Source: Acidobacteriota bacterium | GTDB taxonomy: Bacteria > Acidobacteriota > Blastocatellia > Chloracidobacteriales > Chloracidobacteriaceae | Length of the DNA stretch: 64,000 nt | Direction of reading: 5' to 3' | Assembly (NCBI GenBank): GCA_016208495.1 | Contig: JACQXX010000017.1 | Coordinates: 38,587 to 102,586 of the forward strand | Shown here: positions 53,152-62,884 of the stretch, one piece after another | Numbering within the stretch: the stretch's first letter is position 1 | How the letters are laid out: every line of letters begins with the position of its first letter | Made by a program: the position numbers and the translations under genes | Notes under the pieces: model-generated | What the model saw: only the letters and a program-made list of their open reading frames with translations | Told to the model about the DNA's origin: nothing | Databases searched by the model: none

Positions 53152-53381
53152 AGGTTTTTATGGCGAATGCCATCAGAGTAGGGAACCAAACCTGTCTTTG
53201 TCCAACCTGCTTTCCGACTCGTGGAGTGTTGGGGCTGGGAAAATTATGCCAATCCCGCTGGTCGAATGCCGGCGGAGGCATTTACAATCCATTTTCCCAT
53301 TCATCCGCCCCCGTTGATTACCCCCCAGCACCCCTAAAAGACGGATCCACGTTCAGATTTTTCCTGGGAGGAATTGCACCC

Positions 53382-54272
53382 ATGCCCGACACACAGCGCG
53401 ATAGAGCCCTGAATCAGATTTTCAAGCGCGTCGTCAACGACCCTGATTTGCACTGTGCGACGCTCAATCTTTATTACTATTCAGAATTTCAAGGCGCGAC
53501 CGCCATTGCTGACCTTTCCAAACGGCTTGAAAAAGACCTGCCGGCACTTTCAGAACACCTGGTTGGACATGCCGCCGATGAGTTTCGCCATGCCGAGATG
53601 ATTGCCGGCATGATGGCCGATATGGGCGCGACGCCCACTGAACCAGCAGGTTTGCGCTATGTTGATGAATTTGAAGCATTGACGATGGGAATCACCGACG
53701 ACTCAACGCCCGATGAAGTGGAAATCATCGTCGGGATCAACGTGACTGAAAAACGCGGCTTGAAAAGCTTTGCACTCCACGTGGCGGCGATGGGTGAAGA
53801 CCACAAACATTATTCCGTCCTCAACCAGATCAAGAACGAAGAGGCTGGACACGTTCGGTGGGGAAATGACTACATTAAGGACTTTCAAAAGCGTGGGTTG
53901 GGAGAAAAGGTAAAGCAGGCACAGGTGAAATTCAACAAGATTGAAACCGCCGCCTATGAAACATCGCTCGACATTATGCCGCTGGCGCCGATTCGGCGGT
54001 TTGGGCGAATCCTCGATATTGCCCAGGAACTCCCGGTCGAACAACGCACCGGATATGTGATTGAACAATTTCTGCGGGCGGCGGACCCAATTCCACTGGC
54101 CAAAGCCCGCTGGGAATTTGTCTCCAATGTGGTTTCTTCACCCCGGATGCGCGACCAGATTTCCGATGATATCAGCCGACTGGTCACTGGCCAGCAACTC
54201 AAAGATGATTCGATTTTGGGACGTATCGGTACAGACGCCTGGAACGCCGTAAGATCAATGTTTCCAGCCTGA
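53382..54272 (+). CDS. Ferritin-like di-iron protein
   Basis: 296 aa, four-helix-bundle type. Metal-binding blocks are YYYSEFQGATA, HAADEFRHAEM (ExxH), a central VTEKRGLKSFALHV and NEEAGHVRWG (ExxH). This places it with ferritin-like carboxylate di-iron proteins; the activity is unknown. The ATG at 53382 is preferred because GGGAGGAA lies upstream and the domain starts soon after. A 5' extension is open to 53115 or an ATG at 53160 (AGAGG upstream) and would add a Cys-containing segment (CLCPTC) that does not fit the family. Confidence 0.8.
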   Translation: MPDTQRDRALNQIFKRVVNDPDLHCATLNLYYYSEFQGATAIADLSKRLEKDLPALSEHLVGHAADEFRHAEMIAGMMADMGATPTEPAGLRYVDEFEALTMGITDDSTPDEVEIIVGINVTEKRGLKSFALHVAAMGEDHKHYSVLNQIKNEEAGHVRWGNDYIKDFQKRGLGEKVKQAQVKFNKIETAAYETSLDIMPLAPIRRFGRILDIAQELPVEQRTGYVIEQFLRAADPIPLAKARWEFVSNVVSSPRMRDQISDDISRLVTGQQLKDDSILGRIGTDAWNAVRSMFPA

Positions 54273-54292
54273 TTCATCAAATTCTCTTTACC

Positions 54293-54390
54293 AAAAAAAG
54301 TTCAGGGTACGGCCTTCCGATGTGAGTTTGACCGGTAAGACCTGGGTCAGAAACGCTCACGTCTGAAAACGATGCTCTGAACTTTTACTT
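54293..54390 (+). ncRNA. Candidate structured RNA or 3'-UTR element
   Basis: The outer 10-bp stem AAAAGTTCAG (54296-54305) / CTGAACTTTT (54377-54386) encloses an 8-bp stem GATGTGAG (54319) / CTCACGTC (54356, with one G-U) and an inner TGACC/GGTCA hairpin. A U-rich tail follows. The nested layout is too large for a simple terminator. No known riboswitch consensus is recognised. Confidence 0.4.
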
Positions 54391-54526
54391 TTTTCAGCCT
54401 GGTGAAATCCAATCCAAAATTCTCTCCCGTAACAGCCCCCGACTCCAAACTTTTCTGAATTCCAGCACATTTTTACTCTTCGAGTTTTTCTGGTTCGCGC
54501 CAAAATCCAGCTTTACATAGCACATC

Positions 54527-54552
54527 AATTGTTTCTCGATAAAGAAACAATT
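54527..54552. promoter_or_regulatory. 10-bp palindrome upstream of the exported propeller gene
   Basis: AATTGTTTCT (54527-54536) and AGAAACAATT (54543-54552) with a 6-nt spacer form a dyad, a possible operator. The next 50 bases are AT-rich and promoter-like. Confidence 0.45.
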
Positions 54553-54705
54553 AATTGTGTTTATGATAGTCTATTCTCTGATTTGAATATTGGAATAACC
54601 ATATGAAAATCAATGGAATACCTGGGTTTTATCTTTATCCTTCAAATGGAGTTTAGGGAGAGTTTAATTCTATTTCGATTTTTGTCGTCAGGGGATTTCA
54701 CTTCA

Positions 54706-55884
54706 ATGAAAAAACTGTTCAGGTTCGGAATTTGTATTGTTATTTCAGTTCTTTCCATACTTTCCACTTTTTCGCAGTCAGCCTCAGCTCAAATTGACCC
54801 AGAAGCGGCGCTTCCAATCATCCACACCGTTTACACACTCAGTAATGCCACAAATAATTCAGTTTTGAGACTCTTACAACGTGAGGGAAAACCCTTTCGC
54901 CAGGTTGGATTTGCCACTGGTGGTTCTGGAACGGGAACCTTTCTGGATGCTCCGGCGCCGCTGGCATTGAGTCCCGATGGAAGGTTTCTGGTGGCGGTCA
55001 ACCCAGGGAGCAACAATGTTTCGCTCTTTAGTGTCAACCAGAACAATGGAAATTTGACACTGACCGGCCAGCCAGCCGGGACCACTGGAGCCATTCCTGG
55101 AATTCAACCCATTGGCGTTGCCATTTCCTCGACCAACAAAGCCTATGTGCTCTTTGCCGGATTTCCTGGGCAAGGGGGTTCAATTACAGCTTTTTCAATT
55201 ACATCCAACGGGTTGGTCGAATTGAGCAATGCGGCTCGAAGCCTTTCAACCAATGCCCAGCCATTTCAAATTGCGGTGTCTCCGAACAATGATCTGGTGG
55301 TGGTCACCGAACGCACAGCCAATGTGATTACAGCATATTCGCTCGATTCAACTGGACGTCCAGGGTTTGCGATTCCAAATCCAACGCCAGGAATTTCACC
55401 CTTGGGGATTACTTTCAACCGGTTGGGGTTTGTGTTCAGTGCAGACAGTGTACTCGGAAATGTGAACTCATATTTTACAAATCCTGCTTTTAGCAGCGTG
55501 ACACCCGTCAGCCGCAACATCAAAGCCGCGGGCCAGGAAGGCACGGCACGGGTTGTGGCCACGTTTAATTCTCGTTTTGTCTATGCCAGCAATCCGTTGT
55601 CGCGCTCGATTTCCCGATTTGATGCAAACACTGGAACTGGGGCAATTACGGTTGGTCAGGCCGTGGCGGCTCAAACTGACCAGTGGCCGTTTGATTTGGG
55701 ACTCAGCCCGCGTGATGGCAGTGGTGCCCAGTTTTTGTATTCGTTAAATCGGGCATCATTATTGACCACCGCACCTCAAACAATTCAATTATATCGAGTC
55801 AACCAGACCACTGGCGCCTTGACCTTTGTCACGACAATTTCAGGGATTCCGTTTACCTGTAACGGGTTAGCTGCCCGGCTGTGA
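54706..55884 (+). CDS. Exported lactonase-like beta-propeller protein
   Basis: 392 aa. Signal peptide (MKKLFRFGICIVISVLSIL, cleaved after SASAQ) followed by propeller repeats with LALSPDGRFLVAVNPGSNNV, PIGVAISSTNKAYVLF, QIAVSPNNDLVVVTERTANV and SRFDANTGTGAI. These resemble the seven-bladed 6-phosphogluconolactonase-like family, often misannotated; a non-catalytic binding role is equally possible. The ATG at 54706 is used because the longer frame from 54613 places hydrophilic sequence before the signal peptide. A hairpin repeat follows the stop. Confidence 0.85.
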   Translation: MKKLFRFGICIVISVLSILSTFSQSASAQIDPEAALPIIHTVYTLSNATNNSVLRLLQREGKPFRQVGFATGGSGTGTFLDAPAPLALSPDGRFLVAVNPGSNNVSLFSVNQNNGNLTLTGQPAGTTGAIPGIQPIGVAISSTNKAYVLFAGFPGQGGSITAFSITSNGLVELSNAARSLSTNAQPFQIAVSPNNDLVVVTERTANVITAYSLDSTGRPGFAIPNPTPGISPLGITFNRLGFVFSADSVLGNVNSYFTNPAFSSVTPVSRNIKAAGQEGTARVVATFNSRFVYASNPLSRSISRFDANTGTGAITVGQAVAAQTDQWPFDLGLSPRDGSGAQFLYSLNRASLLTTAPQTIQLYRVNQTTGALTFVTTISGIPFTCNGLAARL

Positions 55885-55890
55885 TGAATA

Positions 55891-55968
55891 CCTGGGAGCG
55901 CTGGCATTCTGCCGGCACCAAATGGTTGATTTTCAATTAGTTGCCGGCAGGATGCCGGCGCTCCCAGG
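55891..55968. repeat. Palindromic repeat D between convergent genes
   Basis: Two 27-nt arms (55891-55917, beginning CCTGGGAGCGCTGGCATTCT, and 55942-55968) pair with two G-U-type mismatches. The hairpin probably terminates both convergent transcripts. Sequence type resembles dispersed GGGAGCGC...GCGCTCCC repeats seen in repeat-rich bacterial genomes. Confidence 0.7.
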
Positions 55969-55996
55969 AAATATTTATCTGAAAAGTTCTACTTCG

Positions 55997-56863
55997 CTAC
56001 TCGCTAAAGGCTTTCTTCTCCGCCTGACTGGTAAACACTTCATAGAGCTCTGATAATATGTCGGTTACAGGCACACCACTAATTTCAAGCGGGAGCGGAT
56101 CAAGTTGCTTCAAAATGGCATCTGGAACTTTGGTTGCCTGCGGTTTGAACTGGAGTCTGGCCGCTGATTCGCCCATGTCCCAAAAGTTGTTGAGTGTCTG
56201 AGGTAACGGGATAAACTGTTCGACCGCTTCGATAATTGGTTCCGGTGTTGGGTCGGGTTCATCATCCGCACCCCGAAGATTTCGTAAGTTTGTAATGAGT
56301 TTTTCCTGCGAACGCCCGCGCCAGAAGAAGATTTCAAACGGATCTTCGTCAAACTTTTCCGCCAGAATGTAATACACGGCGGCAATATGCTTGCACGGGT
56401 TTGAAGAGTCAGGGCAGGAACAATTCGTCTTGATTTCTCGGGCCGAAGCCGGGAAGAGGTTCAATCCGCACGCGTTAAATGCCTGTTCGATCTCGTTTGG
56501 CATTTCATTGTTCAGTAATTTGGCCATAAACAGCGCCTGCTGGGCGAGAGCGATCTCAACGTCCTGCCATTGGCGCTCGGTGAACGGCTGAATCCGGATC
56601 GAAACTTTATAGGGAGTCCGCGCCGAGCCCTGGACTTTGGCGGTGACTTCACCGGGCTCAATCCCGAGGTTCAGGACCTGTCCTTTGCGGGCATAGGTTT
56701 TTCCGCGAGTCAGTCTCCCGCCAAGATCAAACGATTCCAGCAATTTGATAAAGCGTTTGGACCACCAGGTTTCACCAATGTCACCCCGCTTACTTTTAGC
56801 TTTGATGCCGCCTTTGGCTTCGCGGGGTTTGGAGGGCTTCGGGTAATAATTCCAGTAACTCAT
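55997..56863 (-). CDS. SWIM zinc-finger protein
   Basis: 288 aa. The SWIM motif CxCx(n)CxH is present as NCSCPDSSNPCKHIAAVYY (about residue 150). The N-terminal WWSKRFIKLLESFDLGGRLTRGKTYARKGQV block is characteristic of the bacterial SWIM proteins that accompany Snf2 helicases. The gene overlaps the helicase gene by four bases (ATGA) and is translated second. Likely a DNA-binding partner of the helicase. Confidence 0.92.
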   Translation of the reverse strand: MSYWNYYPKPSKPREAKGGIKAKSKRGDIGETWWSKRFIKLLESFDLGGRLTRGKTYARKGQVLNLGIEPGEVTAKVQGSARTPYKVSIRIQPFTERQWQDVEIALAQQALFMAKLLNNEMPNEIEQAFNACGLNLFPASAREIKTNCSCPDSSNPCKHIAAVYYILAEKFDEDPFEIFFWRGRSQEKLITNLRNLRGADDEPDPTPEPIIEAVEQFIPLPQTLNNFWDMGESAARLQFKPQATKVPDAILKQLDPLPLEISGVPVTDILSELYEVFTSQAEKKAFSE

Positions 56864-59800
56864 ACCACTTGACCTCCTCTGGTTTTCGAGGGTTTGGAAA
56901 CGGCTTTTTTCGAACTGGATCTGGCTTTGGTCGCCGGTTGGGTTGCGGCTTCGGCTTCGGCCACGGCATCTTCAGACAGCGAAATCAATTCGCGGAGTTG
57001 ATCGGTTGAAAGTTCGGTGACCCAGCCTTCGCCAGTGCCGACGATGCGTTCGGCGAGTTGTTTTTTCTGGTCAATCATCTGGTCAATGCGTTCTTCGACC
57101 GTTCCGACACAAATGAATTTTCGAACCTGAACATTGCGGACCTGTCCGATACGAAACGCCCGGTCAGTGGCCTGATCTTCGACAGCGGGATTCCACCAGC
57201 GGTCATAGTGAATCACGTGCTGGGCGTTGGTCAGATTGAGGCCCGTTCCTCCGGCTTTGAGCGAGAGCAGAAAAATTGGCGGTCCCGTGGGCTTTTGAAA
57301 TTGCTCAACCATGCGATCACGATTGGCCTTGCTGACTTGACCGTGCAGGTACAGTACTTCACGGCCAAACCGTTCCTGCAGATAGGTTTTCAGCATGCTG
57401 CCCATTTCGGTGAACTGGGTAAAACACAGCACCCGGTCGCCGTCATCGAGGATTTCTTCAAGCAGTTCTTCGAGTCGGGCGAGTTTTCCAGAGCGTCCTT
57501 CAATGGATGAACCATCCTGAATCAGTTGTACCGGATGGTTGCAGACTTGTTTGAGCCGCAAGAGAGTTGCCAGCACATTGCCTTTGCGTTCAATCCCTTC
57601 GCTCTTTTCAATTTTTTCCAGCATTTCATTGACCACCGCCTGATAAAGCGACGCCTGTTCCTGGGTCAGATTGCAGTAGCTCTTCATTTCAATCTTGTCA
57701 GGCAGGTCGGAAATGATGGATTTATCGGTTTTGAGTCGTCTCAGAATAAACGGCGCCGTCAATTTTTTGAGCAGGGCCGCTTTGGATTCGTCCTGAAAAC
57801 GCTCAATTGGCAAGGCAAAGGTTGATTGAAAATTCTTTTCCGAGCCAAGCAAGCCAGGGTTGAGAAATTCTGAAATGGACCAGAGTTCCGAAAGTCGGTT
57901 TTCGACAGGTGTTCCGGTCAAGGCAATCCGTTGCGGTGCCTTCAAACTGCGAACGGCCTGGGTTTGTTTGGCCACTGGATTTTTGATGTTTTGGGCTTCG
58001 TCGAGCACAATGCGCGCCCAGTTGACATCCGCCAGGAGTTCGCGGTCCCGAGCCGCCAGCGCATAGGTGGTCAATACCAGATCGGATTGTTCTGCGAGTT
58101 GGGTAAACTCTGGCCCCGTGGTGCGGTGCGCTCCGTGATGGACGTGGACTTTGAGCATTGGCGCAAACCGGGTCGTTTCGCGTTGCCAGTTGCCGACCAG
58201 CGACATTGGGCAAATCAACAGGGTTGGCGGGAAGGTGACAGGCTTTTTTGATTTTGAAGCCGCCGCTTTGCGTTCGTGGACCAGCAGCGAGAGCAATTGA
58301 ACCGATTTCCCGAGTCCCATGTCATCAGCCAGACAGGCGCCGAGCCCAAGCGTGCCCAGATACGCCAGCCACGAAAGCCCCCGTTCCTGATATGGGCGCA
58401 ACTTCCCGCCAAAATCCGGGGGAGTCGGCAACATTTCAAGTTGCTGGTCGCTGGCCTCATTCAAAACATTTTTTAACCAGCCTTCGGCCTCAATGCCCAA
58501 CACCGGCAGACCCATTTTGGCGGCGTCAACCCCGAGACCCAGCCGCATGACTTCGGTGAGGGGCATTTCGCCGGAAATTGCTCGCTTTTGAAAGAACGCC
58601 AGAGCCCGTTCAACTTCATCTGGTTTGAGTTCAATCCATTGGCCGCGAATTTGCACCAGCGGCATTTTCAATTTGGCCAGTTTGACAAAATCGTCATAAG
58701 AAAGCTCTTCGTCACCCAGTGAAAGCTTCCAGTTATAGTCAACAATGCCGTCAAATCCCAAAACTCCAGGTGTGGCAGAGCGCGGCGCTTTTTTGGATTT
58801 GGCCACCATCTTGACGCCCAGTCTGGCGGTTGGTTTGGTCCACCAGGAGGGTATCAAAACGCTAAACCCCGATTGTTCAAGGACTGGGGCGGCTTCGCGC
58901 AGAAACCGATATGCATGAGGTGCGGCCAGCGACACGGAAACCGGACGGGCGGTTTTCAATGCAGGTTCAAGTTCGGGAAAGATCCGCAGGGCGCGGCCCA
59001 AATCAGCCAGCAGTTTTTCCTGTGGGTTCTGGAGTTCAATCGTCGAAAACCGCAGGACCTTGCCTTTGGTTTTCCAAACCTGATCCGCCGGCACCAGTAA
59101 GCTTTTATCTTCATGGCCCTGGAGCAGAAATTCGAGTCGCCAGGCATCCGGGTCAGGCTGATTTTTGGCTTTCTTCTGAGGTTCAGCGGTGACCGCGACT
59201 GGTTCAACCAGCCGAAAACAGGTCGTGAGTCCGCCTTTGTGGCTGGCGGCCCCGGATTGGTGCCAGGAGTCAACCGTTTTCTTCAGCTTTTCAATGGTGG
59301 CCGGCGAGGTGGGAATCACCGGATGTGGATTCATCAACCCATGCAACCAAGCTACTGCCGGTACAGCTTCGGCTATCTGGCGGTTTGATGGCAGGTCCAT
59401 TGAAAAATCTTCAAGGAGCATTCGGACTCCGGCATCCACCAGGTGATGCAAGGCTGACCGGACCAGATGTGAAGGAGGTGTTTCACCCTTTTGCCCTGAA
59501 GCAACTTCAGCCCGACACAGGGCCGGAAGGGAATCCACCAGAATCTTGATTCGTTCGGCATCTTCTGGCGCTGTCAAAATCGGTTGCCAGAACGCGGAAT
59601 ACTCAGCGGCCTGCTGGCGAATCACAGGGAGCACGCGGCCTCTGGTCACAAGTTCCAGGGCAAACTTTGCCAGCCTGGAAAAATAGTTGACTGAACTCCC
59701 AAACACATATCCCGTCGGAGGCCGGCCCGGCAGCCGAAATAAAAGTTCAAAGGCCAGCAAAGGGTCAATTGTGACAACTGGGATCTTCCAGGGGCTGAGT

Positions 59801-60165
59801 CCAACTGGCGGTAGAGGCAAATCAGTCTGGTCTGAAAACAGAAGGGATGGGGAAGGCAACGGGTGTTCACCAGCAGTTGGAAGGAAAACCTCCAGGTGAC
59901 TGGAGATATGGGCATACCCATTGCCCAAAGCTGAAAGGCGATGTTTTCCCGTAGCTCCTGGTTGGGGGGCAGCATCGGCCAACGACACCCAGGTAATTGC
60001 GTTCGCAATCATTTCGACTTCAGCCGCAAAGGGGTGAGTATTTGTGGCGGATTGAGCTTTCCGAGAGCTGGCCTTGCCGGGTTTGGGCGGGGAAAGTTTG
60101 ATGGATGACTCTCCCCAGAGACAAAGCCGATTTTGGGATGACCAGAGGGCGTGAAGAACGAGCAT
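56860..60165 (-). CDS. SNF2/HepA-family DEAD/DEAH helicase
   Basis: 1101 aa. The N-terminal half (about 1-560) is a non-conserved region. The helicase core has LADDMGLGKSVQLLSLL (Walker A), IVLDEAQNIKNP (DEAQ), LTGTPVENRLSELWSI, and C-terminal motifs VI and flanks (SLKAGGTGLNLTNAQHV, DQATDRAFRIGQ). Ser/Lys-rich tail. Snf2 proteins translocate on duplex DNA, often in repair or chromosome remodelling. The coupled downstream SWIM protein is the usual bacterial partner. Confidence 0.94.
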   Translation of the reverse strand: MLVLHALWSSQNRLCLWGESSIKLSPPKPGKASSRKAQSATNTHPFAAEVEMIANAITWVSLADAAPQPGATGKHRLSALGNGYAHISSHLEVFLPTAGEHPLPSPSLLFSDQTDLPLPPVGLSPWKIPVVTIDPLLAFELLFRLPGRPPTGYVFGSSVNYFSRLAKFALELVTRGRVLPVIRQQAAEYSAFWQPILTAPEDAERIKILVDSLPALCRAEVASGQKGETPPSHLVRSALHHLVDAGVRMLLEDFSMDLPSNRQIAEAVPAVAWLHGLMNPHPVIPTSPATIEKLKKTVDSWHQSGAASHKGGLTTCFRLVEPVAVTAEPQKKAKNQPDPDAWRLEFLLQGHEDKSLLVPADQVWKTKGKVLRFSTIELQNPQEKLLADLGRALRIFPELEPALKTARPVSVSLAAPHAYRFLREAAPVLEQSGFSVLIPSWWTKPTARLGVKMVAKSKKAPRSATPGVLGFDGIVDYNWKLSLGDEELSYDDFVKLAKLKMPLVQIRGQWIELKPDEVERALAFFQKRAISGEMPLTEVMRLGLGVDAAKMGLPVLGIEAEGWLKNVLNEASDQQLEMLPTPPDFGGKLRPYQERGLSWLAYLGTLGLGACLADDMGLGKSVQLLSLLVHERKAAASKSKKPVTFPPTLLICPMSLVGNWQRETTRFAPMLKVHVHHGAHRTTGPEFTQLAEQSDLVLTTYALAARDRELLADVNWARIVLDEAQNIKNPVAKQTQAVRSLKAPQRIALTGTPVENRLSELWSISEFLNPGLLGSEKNFQSTFALPIERFQDESKAALLKKLTAPFILRRLKTDKSIISDLPDKIEMKSYCNLTQEQASLYQAVVNEMLEKIEKSEGIERKGNVLATLLRLKQVCNHPVQLIQDGSSIEGRSGKLARLEELLEEILDDGDRVLCFTQFTEMGSMLKTYLQERFGREVLYLHGQVSKANRDRMVEQFQKPTGPPIFLLSLKAGGTGLNLTNAQHVIHYDRWWNPAVEDQATDRAFRIGQVRNVQVRKFICVGTVEERIDQMIDQKKQLAERIVGTGEGWVTELSTDQLRELISLSEDAVAEAEAATQPATKARSSSKKAVSKPSKTRGGQVV

Positions 60166-60206
60166 AGCAAATCCAAAGCGGTGTCGAGCCGCAGCACTCC
60201 AAAGGG

Positions 60207-62177
60207 TTATTCTTCGTCCTCGCGAAGTCGTTCGAGGACTGACATATCTTCAAGCGTGGTCGTGTCGCCAACCGTCGTACTGCCGCTGGCAATTTCACGC
60301 AGCAAGCGTCGCATGATTTTTCCGCTTCGAGTTTTGGGAAGTGAATCGGTAAATCGAATGTCATCAGGCCGAGCCAGGGCACCGATTTCTTTGGTGACGT
60401 GTTCGCGAAGTTCTTTTTTCAGTTCTTCCGAAGCCGAAAATGTACCTTCCAGCGTGACAAAGGCCGCAATTGCCTGTCCTTTGAGTTCATCTGGTCGGCC
60501 CACAACGGCGGCTTCAGCCACGGCTGGGTGTGAGACCAGCGCGCTTTCAACTTCAGCCGTACCCAGGCGGTGACCGCTGACGTTCACGACATCATCCACG
60601 CGGCCCATAATCCAGAAATTGCCATGGCTGTCACGGCGGGCGCCGTCTCCGGCAAAGTACACGCCGGGGATTTCACTCCAATAGGAAGCTACATACCGCT
60701 CATCATCGCCCCACAGCGTGCGTAGCATTGATGGCCAGGGTTTGGTAATGACGAGATAGCCGCCTTCGTTTGGTCCGACCGGTTTGTTTTCTTTGGTTCG
60801 GATTTCAATGCTCAGACCCGGAAATGGTCTGGTTGCCGTGCCGGGCATGGTCGCCGTCACGCCTGGAATGGGGGTGATCAAAATTGCGCCGGTTTCGGTC
60901 TGCCACCAGGTATCCACAATCGGACACCGGCCTTTGCCGATCACTTTTGAATACCACATCCAGGCTTCAGGATTGATTGGCTCACCAACTGTTCCCAGCA
61001 GCCGCAATGAATTTAAGTCGTGCTTAAAGGTCCACTGTTCACCCCATTTGATAAAGGCCCGAATCGCTGTGGGCGCCGTGTAAAAAATCGTAATTTGATG
61101 CCGGTCAATGATTTCCCAGAAGCGATCTGGCTGCGGAAAGTTGGGCGCGCCTTCATACATAAACACCGTGGCGCCATTGGCAAGTGGACCATAGACCACA
61201 TAGCTGTGCCCGGTGACCCAGCCGATATCCGCCGAACACCAGTAGGTATCGGTTTCTTTCAGGTCAAAAACAATTTTTGAGGTCAGCGCCACCTGGGTCA
61301 GATAGCCGCCCGTGGTGTGCAGAATTCCCTTTGGTTTTCCAGTTGTGCCCGAAGTGTACAAAATATAGAGCGGATGCTCGCTGTCGAGTTCTTCAGCCGG
61401 ACAAGTATTTGAAACCGTTGGAGTTAATTCGTGCCACCAGTGGTCGCGCCCTGGTTCCATATGGATTTTCGTGCCAGTTCGTTTGAGCACCACGACGTTT
61501 TGAACGGATGGGCATTCATCAATGGCTCGATCAACGGCGGGTTTAAGGGCCACTTCGTTTCCACGGCGAAAGGCGCCATCCGCCGTAATCACGGCCACGC
61601 AGCCACAGTTGGTGATTCGGTCGCGGAGTGCGTCGGCGGAAAATCCGGCAAAGACAACCGTGTGTGGCGCTCCAATCCGGGCACAGGCGAGCATGGCAAC
61701 GGCGGCTTCGGGCATCATCGGCATATAAATCGCCACCCGGTCGCCCTTTTTCACCCCCAGGCGTTTGAGCACATTGGCAAAGCGACAGACTTCGGTATAA
61801 AGCTGCTGGTAGGTCAGCGTCCGAATTTCACCCGGTTCGCCTTCCCAGATGATAGCGGCCTTGTTGCGGCGCGGGCCAGAGAGGTGTCGGTCAAGGCAGT
61901 TATAGGCCACATTCAATGTGCCGCCCACAAACCACTCGGCGTGCGGGTATTCCCATTTGAGCACCTGGTCCCATGTGCGAAACCAGTGTAACTCTTTCGC
62001 CGCCCGGGCCCAGAATCCTTCTGGATCCCGTTCTCCTTCAGCCACCAACTGGTCATATACTTCTTTTGACCCAATGTGAGCCTGGGCTGAAAATTCGATT
62101 GAGGGGGAAAAGAAACGATCTTCTTTGAGAACTGATTCAATGCCGGAATGTGGCGAATCGGGCACGGGGTTACCCAT
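60207..62177 (-). CDS. acs: Acetate--CoA ligase (acetyl-CoA synthetase)
   Basis: 656 aa, normal for Acs. Motifs: [18 protein letters not shown] (P-loop-like AMP-binding), [13 protein letters not shown], and the C-terminal catalytic Lys in [15 protein letters not shown], the site regulated by acetylation in the family. It activates acetate to acetyl-CoA through acetyl-AMP. The ATG at 62177 with GAGAGGA upstream is chosen; the in-frame start at 62237 would add 20 residues without a ribosome site. It stands alone. It ends 41 bp before the helicase start. Confidence 0.96.
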   Translation of the reverse strand: MGNPVPDSPHSGIESVLKEDRFFSPSIEFSAQAHIGSKEVYDQLVAEGERDPEGFWARAAKELHWFRTWDQVLKWEYPHAEWFVGGTLNVAYNCLDRHLSGPRRNKAAIIWEGEPGEIRTLTYQQLYTEVCRFANVLKRLGVKKGDRVAIYMPMMPEAAVAMLACARIGAPHTVVFAGFSADALRDRITNCGCVAVITADGAFRRGNEVALKPAVDRAIDECPSVQNVVVLKRTGTKIHMEPGRDHWWHELTPTVSNTCPAEELDSEHPLYILYTSGTTGKPKGILHTTGGYLTQVALTSKIVFDLKETDTYWCSADIGWVTGHSYVVYGPLANGATVFMYEGAPNFPQPDRFWEIIDRHQITIFYTAPTAIRAFIKWGEQWTFKHDLNSLRLLGTVGEPINPEAWMWYSKVIGKGRCPIVDTWWQTETGAILITPIPGVTATMPGTATRPFPGLSIEIRTKENKPVGPNEGGYLVITKPWPSMLRTLWGDDERYVASYWSEIPGVYFAGDGARRDSHGNFWIMGRVDDVVNVSGHRLGTAEVESALVSHPAVAEAAVVGRPDELKGQAIAAFVTLEGTFSASEELKKELREHVTKEIGALARPDDIRFTDSLPKTRSGKIMRRLLREIASGSTTVGDTTTLEDMSVLERLREDEE

Positions 62178-62317
62178 AAACGGCGATCCTCTCTGGTTGG
62201 TAGTCTTGAAATGCTGGAAGGAATGAAGCGGTGGCAAAAACTATCGCAGTTGCCCGGCAAAGAGCAACCCCTTTGAAAAGTGAGGAGTTCAACACAGGCC
62301 GGTCACCCCAAAAAAAG

Positions 62318-62339
62318 AAGGTGGCCACTTGACCACCTT
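62318..62339 (-). terminator. Intrinsic terminator, minus strand
   Basis: Stem AAGGTGG / CCACCTT, loop of 8 nt, followed on the minus strand by CTTTTTTT (62317-62310). It lies upstream of acs rather than after a known gene, implying a minus-strand transcript from the spacer. Confidence 0.7.
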
Positions 62340-62758
62340 TCATCATTCACATCATCCACTCACCGATTGTTCTGCTGTCAGCATTTCAGAAAATGATTCC
62401 TGCCGTAGATTTTTCCGTGATGGGTTTCTGTGGAACAAGCTGGAAATTCAGGTTCAGGCTGCGCAGGCTGAACTCATGAAGTTTCAACCCATTTTGAAGG
62501 GATCCATCACAGAAAAATTTAGGGAAGGAAAAAGTTCCATTGCACGGCTGAAGAAAAAGGGAAAACTCCTGAAAAAATACTTGACGATAAGAGATGGGAA
62601 CTTTATGGTGACACCTGCAGATTTTATTTTGGCCACCTGCACCTGTCAGGGTTTTTACCTGGGCAACCCAAGCTGCTTTGCCGGTTGGTTATTCTTCAGT
62701 CAGCAAGGAACACTTCCTCAAGTCAGACTTCACTTTCAGGTGAATACAGTTGAGAGTC

Positions 62759-62785
62759 CCGCCTTCAGGCGGTCGGTTTTTCTTT
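62759..62785 (+). terminator. Intrinsic terminator or attenuator, plus strand
   Basis: Stem CCGCC / GGCGG with tetraloop TTCA, followed by TCGGTTTTTCTTTT. It lies 100 bp before the cytochrome gene and could end an upstream small RNA or attenuate the cytochrome transcript. Confidence 0.65.
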
Positions 62786-62884
62786 TGCCATTCTCGAAAC
62801 TGTCGGAAAGTGCTTGTCGTGCCCGGCTGAAGATCGGGTGTAGATGAGTTCACCAACGTTGAAGTCTCCTGGAAACAATGGGTT

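Larger units (their letters stand above)
62178..62884. other. 700-bp spacer with outward-facing terminators, unassigned
   Basis: Intrinsic terminators face outward at both ends of a 420-bp core (minus strand near 62318, plus strand near 62759). A long plus frame (62329-62847) runs through the second terminator and lacks homology, so coding is doubtful. The core may hold a non-coding RNA on either strand or regulatory leader for the cytochrome gene. Confidence 0.45.

Noticed and set aside
53115..53381. 89-residue N-terminal extension of the ferritin-like protein
   Set aside because: It overlaps the dyad, does not match the family, and GGGAGGAA precedes the internal ATG; left as an open alternative at 53160.
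62329..62847. 172-residue plus-strand ORF
   Set aside because: Runs through an intrinsic terminator, low-complexity translation, no ribosome site and no homology.
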